Shown: in pieces, positions 61,527 to 64,000 of the stretch
Numbering within the stretch: position 1 is the stretch's first letter
Layout: each line of letters starts with the position of its first letter
Source of the DNA: Macrococcoides bohemicum
GTDB taxonomy: Bacteria; Bacillota; Bacilli; Staphylococcales; Staphylococcaceae
Assembly (NCBI RefSeq): GCF_003259675.1
Contig: NZ_PZJG01000008.1
Span: 1 to 64,000, forward strand
Direction of reading: 5' to 3'
DNA length: 64,000 nucleotides
Program-made: the position numbers and the translations under genes
The notes under the pieces: generated by a model
Databases searched by the model: none
Seen by the model: the letters and a program-made list of their open reading frames with translations, nothing else
Told to the model about the DNA's origin: nothing

Positions 61527-62642
61527 ATGACGATTTATACGAAATACGCAGATATCCCTTTTAACGAAGCAGATATCTCTCCTTTTAATAAGGCATATAT
61601 TCAGTATATGATGGAAGGTATTCATCGTGGCATCGAGAATGTACACGCGCGCGTAGAAGTGATATTGCTGAACGGACAGCTCATTCCTTATAGTGTGAAA
61701 GATGGTGGCAACAAAGCATCCTGGATTCATTCATTTACAGGGCAATATATTGAAGAAATGATTTCAGAAGTAAATCGTATGGAGATGCCGAATATAGTAC
61801 GTAGTCTTGCACATCAGTTATTGAACGTGGGCAGAACGGTACTCGGACTTACTGGTGAGAAGACAGTGACGATATTTCCTTCATTTATGTCAACGACAAT
61901 GTATGAAGACTTTCAGTTCGATCAGCTTCAGGAAATTACAAGAATACTCGTCGCAAGATTTCCGAAACATGCGCTTGTATTTCGTACGTTGAATGACAAA
62001 TTTCATCAAGATAAAATGAAACAGTTAAATGAAATCGGCTATGAAGCGATGATATCTCGCGCGATATATATATTTGATCCAGATGATAAACATACAAAGA
62101 ACGAACGAAAAGACTTAAAGAAAGACATGAAGCGCTTTGAAAAAAGTGGGCTAACATTCAAGAATGAATTACGTGAGGATGAATTTCACCAGTTAATGCC
62201 TCTCTATAAACAAGTATATTTAGATAAATATTCGGACTTCAATCCGCATTACACAGAGGAGTTCTTTAAATTCTTATATAAAGAGATGGGACTTACATGG
62301 TTTGTCCTTAAAGATAACGAACGCATCGTGTCATTTATGGGTGTCAGTCAAACAGAAAATGTATTATTTCCAGCATATTTTGGAATGGATCAGTCTGTTA
62401 AAGGGTTGTATTTTATGACAAGTGGATTGTTATACCATTTTGCAAAAGAACATGGTTATAAAATTAACAATAGCGCTGGTGCGAAAGATTATAAACTAGC
62501 ACGCGGAAGTAGACCGTATTTAGAATATCATTATATTTATTACAAACATTTAAAGCTAATACCATTTTTAAGCTACGCATTGTTTACAAAAGTTGCGACA
62601 CTTTTAGGCAAATTTTTATTAGAAAAGCTGCAGTTTAAGTAA
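61527..62642 (+). CDS. GNAT/FemAB-like acyltransferase
   Basis: This 371-aa protein resembles the GNAT_acetyltransf_6/FemAB-like superfamily. The first half has ARVEVILLNGQLIPYSV, the second the GNAT-like segment ERIVSFMGVSQTENVLFPAYFGMD and YYKHLKLIPF. The C-terminal end is hydrophobic and basic and may touch the membrane. GAGG precedes the ATG at a proper distance. With the ATP-grasp gene it forms a two-gene operon. Confidence 0.75.
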   Translation: MTIYTKYADIPFNEADISPFNKAYIQYMMEGIHRGIENVHARVEVILLNGQLIPYSVKDGGNKASWIHSFTGQYIEEMISEVNRMEMPNIVRSLAHQLLNVGRTVLGLTGEKTVTIFPSFMSTTMYEDFQFDQLQEITRILVARFPKHALVFRTLNDKFHQDKMKQLNEIGYEAMISRAIYIFDPDDKHTKNERKDLKKDMKRFEKSGLTFKNELREDEFHQLMPLYKQVYLDKYSDFNPHYTEEFFKFLYKEMGLTWFVLKDNERIVSFMGVSQTENVLFPAYFGMDQSVKGLYFMTSGLLYHFAKEHGYKINNSAGAKDYKLARGSRPYLEYHYIYYKHLKLIPFLSYALFTKVATLLGKFLLEKLQFK

Positions 62643-62720
62643 AGATTTTATAAATATATTTATTATTCTGATATTAATAGTGATATAATATGTTTATCAT
62701 ATTTTTAGGCGGTGATGCAC

Positions 62721-63212
62721 ATGTCGATTGAGATGAGACATGCAACGTTAGAAGATTTGCCGCGTATTGTTGAAATTTACAATTCCACAATTGAAAGTAG
62801 ATTAGTGACTGCAGACACTGAGCCTGTAACCGTAGAAAGTCGGACAGAATGGTTTTTGAACCATTCGGAAAAACGTCCGATTTTTTTATTTCTCAAAAAT
62901 AATGAAATAGCGGGCTGGTTGAGTTTTGAAACATTTTACGGCAGACCAGCATACGGTAAGACGGTAGAAATCAGTTTGTATTTAGATTCTGATTATCGTG
63001 GTATAGGTTTAGGGGAGTATGCAGTGACTGAAATGAAGCGAATTGCACAGACGCTCGATATAGAGACGCTTTTGGCATTTACTTTTTCACATAATACACG
63101 TGCATTGAAATTATTTATGAAACACGGATTTATTAAATACGGGGAATTGCCTGATGTTGCGATAATGGATGGGAATCATTACTCACTCACAATATTAGGC
63201 TGTAAAATTTAG
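62721..63212 (+). CDS. GNAT N-acetyltransferase (phosphinothricin acetyltransferase type)
   Basis: This 163-aa GNAT has the acetyl-CoA loop LDSDYRGIGLGEYAVTEM and the PAT-like opening IEMRHATLEDLPRIVEIYNSTI. Its family acetylates methionine sulfoximine, phosphinothricin or similar amino acids. ATG 62721 follows GGCGGTG; ATG 62715 is in frame but too close. Confidence 0.85.
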   Translation: MSIEMRHATLEDLPRIVEIYNSTIESRLVTADTEPVTVESRTEWFLNHSEKRPIFLFLKNNEIAGWLSFETFYGRPAYGKTVEISLYLDSDYRGIGLGEYAVTEMKRIAQTLDIETLLAFTFSHNTRALKLFMKHGFIKYGELPDVAIMDGNHYSLTILGCKI

Positions 63213-63223
63213 GAGGAAGTAGA

Positions 63224-63697
63224 ATGGTTAAGATTAGAAAAGCAACAAATGCAGATGTACCCAATATTAAAAAAATCGCTTCTATGGCGTGGTATGATAC
63301 ATATGCGAAAATTATGGAAGCAAGTACGATCGCTAAGTTTTTAGAAGCGGCATATAATGATGAGCGTCTAGAGCGACGCATAGGGGATTCATTATTTTTA
63401 GTCGCTGAAAATGACGATGAAGTGATTGGTTTCGCTAATTTTATCAATGGTACAGAATTATTCTTATCAGCAATCTATGTTAATCCATCCTTCCAAAGAC
63501 ACAATATAGGTGCAGAACTTCTGGAAGCAGGATTGAATCACTTTGATGACTATAAAGAACTATTTGTAGAAGTAGCAAGTAATAATGAACAGGCACGTGG
63601 ATTCTACAAAAAGACTGGATTTGAACTTGTTAGAGAATATAATGAAGAATTATTTGGTGAAACAGTAACAACAGGATTGTTGAAGAAGATGATATAA
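63224..63697 (+). CDS. GNAT N-acetyltransferase
   Basis: This 157-aa GNAT has AIYVNPSFQRHNIGAELLEAG as acetyl-CoA loop and NNEQARGFYKKTGFE near the C-terminus. It is 11 bases after the previous GNAT gene and preceded by AGGAGG, so the two form an operon. Substrate unknown. Confidence 0.85.
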   Translation: MVKIRKATNADVPNIKKIASMAWYDTYAKIMEASTIAKFLEAAYNDERLERRIGDSLFLVAENDDEVIGFANFINGTELFLSAIYVNPSFQRHNIGAELLEAGLNHFDDYKELFVEVASNNEQARGFYKKTGFELVREYNEELFGETVTTGLLKKMI

Positions 63698-63699
63698 TT

Positions 63700-63733
63700 A
63701 AAACCCGACACTCATATTGAGGTGTCGGGTTTT
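63700..63733. terminator. Bidirectional terminator
   Basis: AAAACCCGACAC (63700-63711) pairs with GTGTCGGGTTTT (63722-63733), between convergent genes. Confidence 0.92.
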
Positions 63734-63749
63734 ATAATATCATCTATAT

Positions 63750-64000
63750 TTATTTTTCGTAAACTGGCACCCATCCTGCTTCATCAACAAAGATTCTTAC
63801 AGCAACGACTTTACGATTGTCTGATAAAGTGAAGTAATGTCTTATGTTAGGTGGTACTGAAATTAAGTCGCCTGGATCTAAATGTACTTCAAAGAACTGG
63901 TCATCTTTTCCTTGAATAACAAATACGCCATTTCCACTTACAATGAATCGTACTTCGTCATCAGTATGATGATGTTCACGCTGGAAGTTAGTCAATAACT
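63750..64000 (-). CDS. mtnD: Acireductone dioxygenase, partial (window edge)
   Basis: The C-terminal part (about 83 codons) of a cupin lies at the right edge and the frame stays open past 64000. It has EHHHTDDEVRFIVSGNGVF with His, His and Glu metal ligands, and NIRHYF with the last His. This is the pattern of acireductone dioxygenase in methionine salvage. The N-terminal half is outside the window, so no start is given. Confidence 0.85.
   Translation of the reverse strand, partial: LLTNFQREHHHTDDEVRFIVSGNGVFVIQGKDDQFFEVHLDPGDLISVPPNIRHYFTLSDNRKVVAVRIFVDEAGWVPVYEK

Overview
The window is a low-GC Firmicute chromosome segment of the family Staphylococcaceae. Gene order and many protein sequences match Staphylococcus aureus as I remember it: ctsR-mcsA-mcsB-clpC, radA-yacL, gltX-cysE-cysS-mrnC-rlmB-yacP-sigH-secE-nusG-rplKAJL-rpoBC-rpsLG-fusA-tuf, then M20-kbl, ilvE, the paired deoxynucleoside kinases, tadA, pdxK, ung, hemQ-pta-lipL. 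Three things argue against S. aureus itself. An ispD-ispF pair sits between yacL and gltX. No mevalonate genes follow lipL. McsA is unusually short. A Macrococcus- or Mammaliicoccus-type species is my inference, not proven.

Layout. 1-2.2 kb: tandem hairpins, a nitroreductase and a NupC nucleoside permease. 2.3-6.7 kb: the CtsR-controlled clpC operon (arginine-phosphorylation protein quality control) with a CtsR box. 6.8-16.5 kb: radA, PIN/TRAM protein, MEP-pathway ispDF, gltX, a T-box-controlled cysE-cysS operon running into RNA-maturation genes, and sigH. 16.5-33.7 kb: secE-nusG, ribosomal stalk genes with L1-like and L10 leaders, rsmC-like methyltransferase, rpoB-rpoC, a small membrane protein, a start-less coding remnant, and the str operon (L7Ae-like, rpsL, rpsG, fusA, tuf).

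33.7-42.9 kb: three tandem M20 amidohydrolases on the minus strand, then threonine catabolism (kbl, tdh), ilvE, a 14-codon mini-ORF, an EIIC-like membrane protein and a HAD phosphatase. 42.9-50.8 kb: two deoxynucleoside kinases, tadA, Cof phosphatase, acetyltransferase, folE2, bacillithiol-related bshB2-yojF, pdxK, ung, two small conserved genes and a short cationic peptide gene. 50.9-57.0 kb: APC permease, Fur-boxed siderophore ABC transporter (sst type) and a membrane-anchored unknown.

57.2-64 kb: hemQ (haem), pta (acetate), lipL (lipoate), a DUF1450-like gene, a two-gene ATP-grasp plus FemAB/GNAT unit in the position where S. aureus carries mvaK1-mvaD-mvaK2, two GNAT genes, and the 3' part of an acireductone dioxygenase gene cut by the window edge.

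Most of the window is conserved housekeeping DNA. I saw no CRISPR array, insertion sequence, prophage, tRNA or rRNA. The least explained items are the ATP-grasp/FemAB pair, the 28.44-28.67 kb remnant, the M20 triplication, the truncated McsA and several short genes or leaders.
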